Below, piece after piece: positions 50,877-51,019 of a stretch of DNA of 51,019 nt. Below the pieces are notes generated by a model that was not told where the DNA came from, did not search any database, and was given only the letters and a program-made list of their open reading frames with translations. This stretch comes from Pseudomonadota bacterium (GTDB lineage: Bacteria > Pseudomonadota > Alphaproteobacteria > Rhizobiales > Xanthobacteraceae): NCBI GenBank assembly GCA_023404705.1, contig JAEYAU010000020.1, positions 1 through 51,019 of the forward strand, written 5' to 3'. Each line of letters starts with the position of its first letter. The first letter of the stretch is position 1. The position numbers and the translations under genes were made by a program.

Positions 50877-51019
50877 TGGAGTCGCGTGCGCTCGAGCCCG
50901 AATGGCTGGATGCGCTAGAAGCCGATGACCCGCGTGCCGTCCGGTCGCGCCGCGACCTTCGCATCATCAATGGCTGGATGCGCCAAGCCACCCTCATGGC
51001 GCGCGCGCTCGCGCGCCAC
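50876..51019 (+). CDS. N-terminus of a probable SAM-dependent methyltransferase (cut by window edge)
   Basis: Only 48 residues are visible: MESRALEPEWLDALEADDPR then AVRSRRDLRIINGWMRQATLMARALAR. The DPRAVRSRRDLxxIN form and the coupling to a type III PKS are those of methyltransferases found after such synthases. The SAM-binding motif lies beyond the edge, so the call rests on the start and context. Confidence 0.6.
   Translation, partial: MESRALEPEWLDALEADDPRAVRSRRDLRIINGWMRQATLMARALARH

Overview
This is 51 kb of GC-rich alphaproteobacterial chromosome. The gene set and order point to Hyphomicrobiales near Nitrobacteraceae/Xanthobacteraceae: a tad/cpa pilus locus, ffs-dnaX-ybaB-recR, def-fmt-truA, dapD/dapE, the rpmH-rnpA-yidC-engB-argB run, and intergenic palindromic repeats. 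The genus cannot be fixed from sequence alone. I saw no phage, insertion sequence, CRISPR array or tRNA; nearly all genes are intact.

Layout. 0-7.7 kb: Flp/Tad pilus genes. cpaA, cpaB-C-D-E and the Flp pilin are on the minus strand; a secretin-N-domain protein and two TadE-like pseudopilins are on the plus strand. 7.7-10.6 kb: a sulfur module with an Lrp/AsnC regulator divergent from a periplasmic rhodanese, a YeeE/YedE sulfur transporter and a 52-residue Cys-rich membrane peptide. 10.6-13 kb: PfkB kinase, NudC and a HIT protein. 13-16.2 kb: SRP RNA, dnaX, ybaB, recR. 16.2-20.3 kb: a GT87-type membrane protein, an AmpG-like transporter and RmuC. 20.4-26.4 kb: def, fmt, a GNAT, truA, then dapE, a DUF805 protein, dapD and ppa. 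26.4-30.1 kb: a TetR/STAS-like divergent pair around a perfect 27-bp palindrome, a HAD phosphatase, a small membrane protein and a duplicated-DUF1036 protein.

30.2-39.2 kb is the most interesting part. It is a serine-cycle-type C1/glyoxylate module: folD, an IclR regulator, then glyA, serine-glyoxylate aminotransferase, a ketopantoate-reductase-like protein, hydroxypyruvate reductase and two subunits of a succinyl/malyl-CoA-ligase-like enzyme. IclR-type palindromes (TGGAA...TTCCA) lie before both folD and glyA, which suggests one regulon. The ligase keeps its CoA-binding and phosphohistidine residues, but the nucleotide-side and substrate loops differ from SucCD and from malate thiokinase. 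Malyl-CoA lyase, PEP carboxylase and glycerate kinase are not in the window, so the substrate is open.

39.4-45.3 kb is the rpmH-rnpA-yidC-engB-argB series on the minus strand. It is interrupted between engB and argB by a TetR regulator with tandem operators and three small unknown genes. 45.8-51 kb holds a TVP38/TMEM64 membrane protein with a flavin disulfide oxidoreductase, an orphan sensor histidine kinase, and a type III polyketide synthase followed by the start of a probable methyltransferase cut by the window edge.
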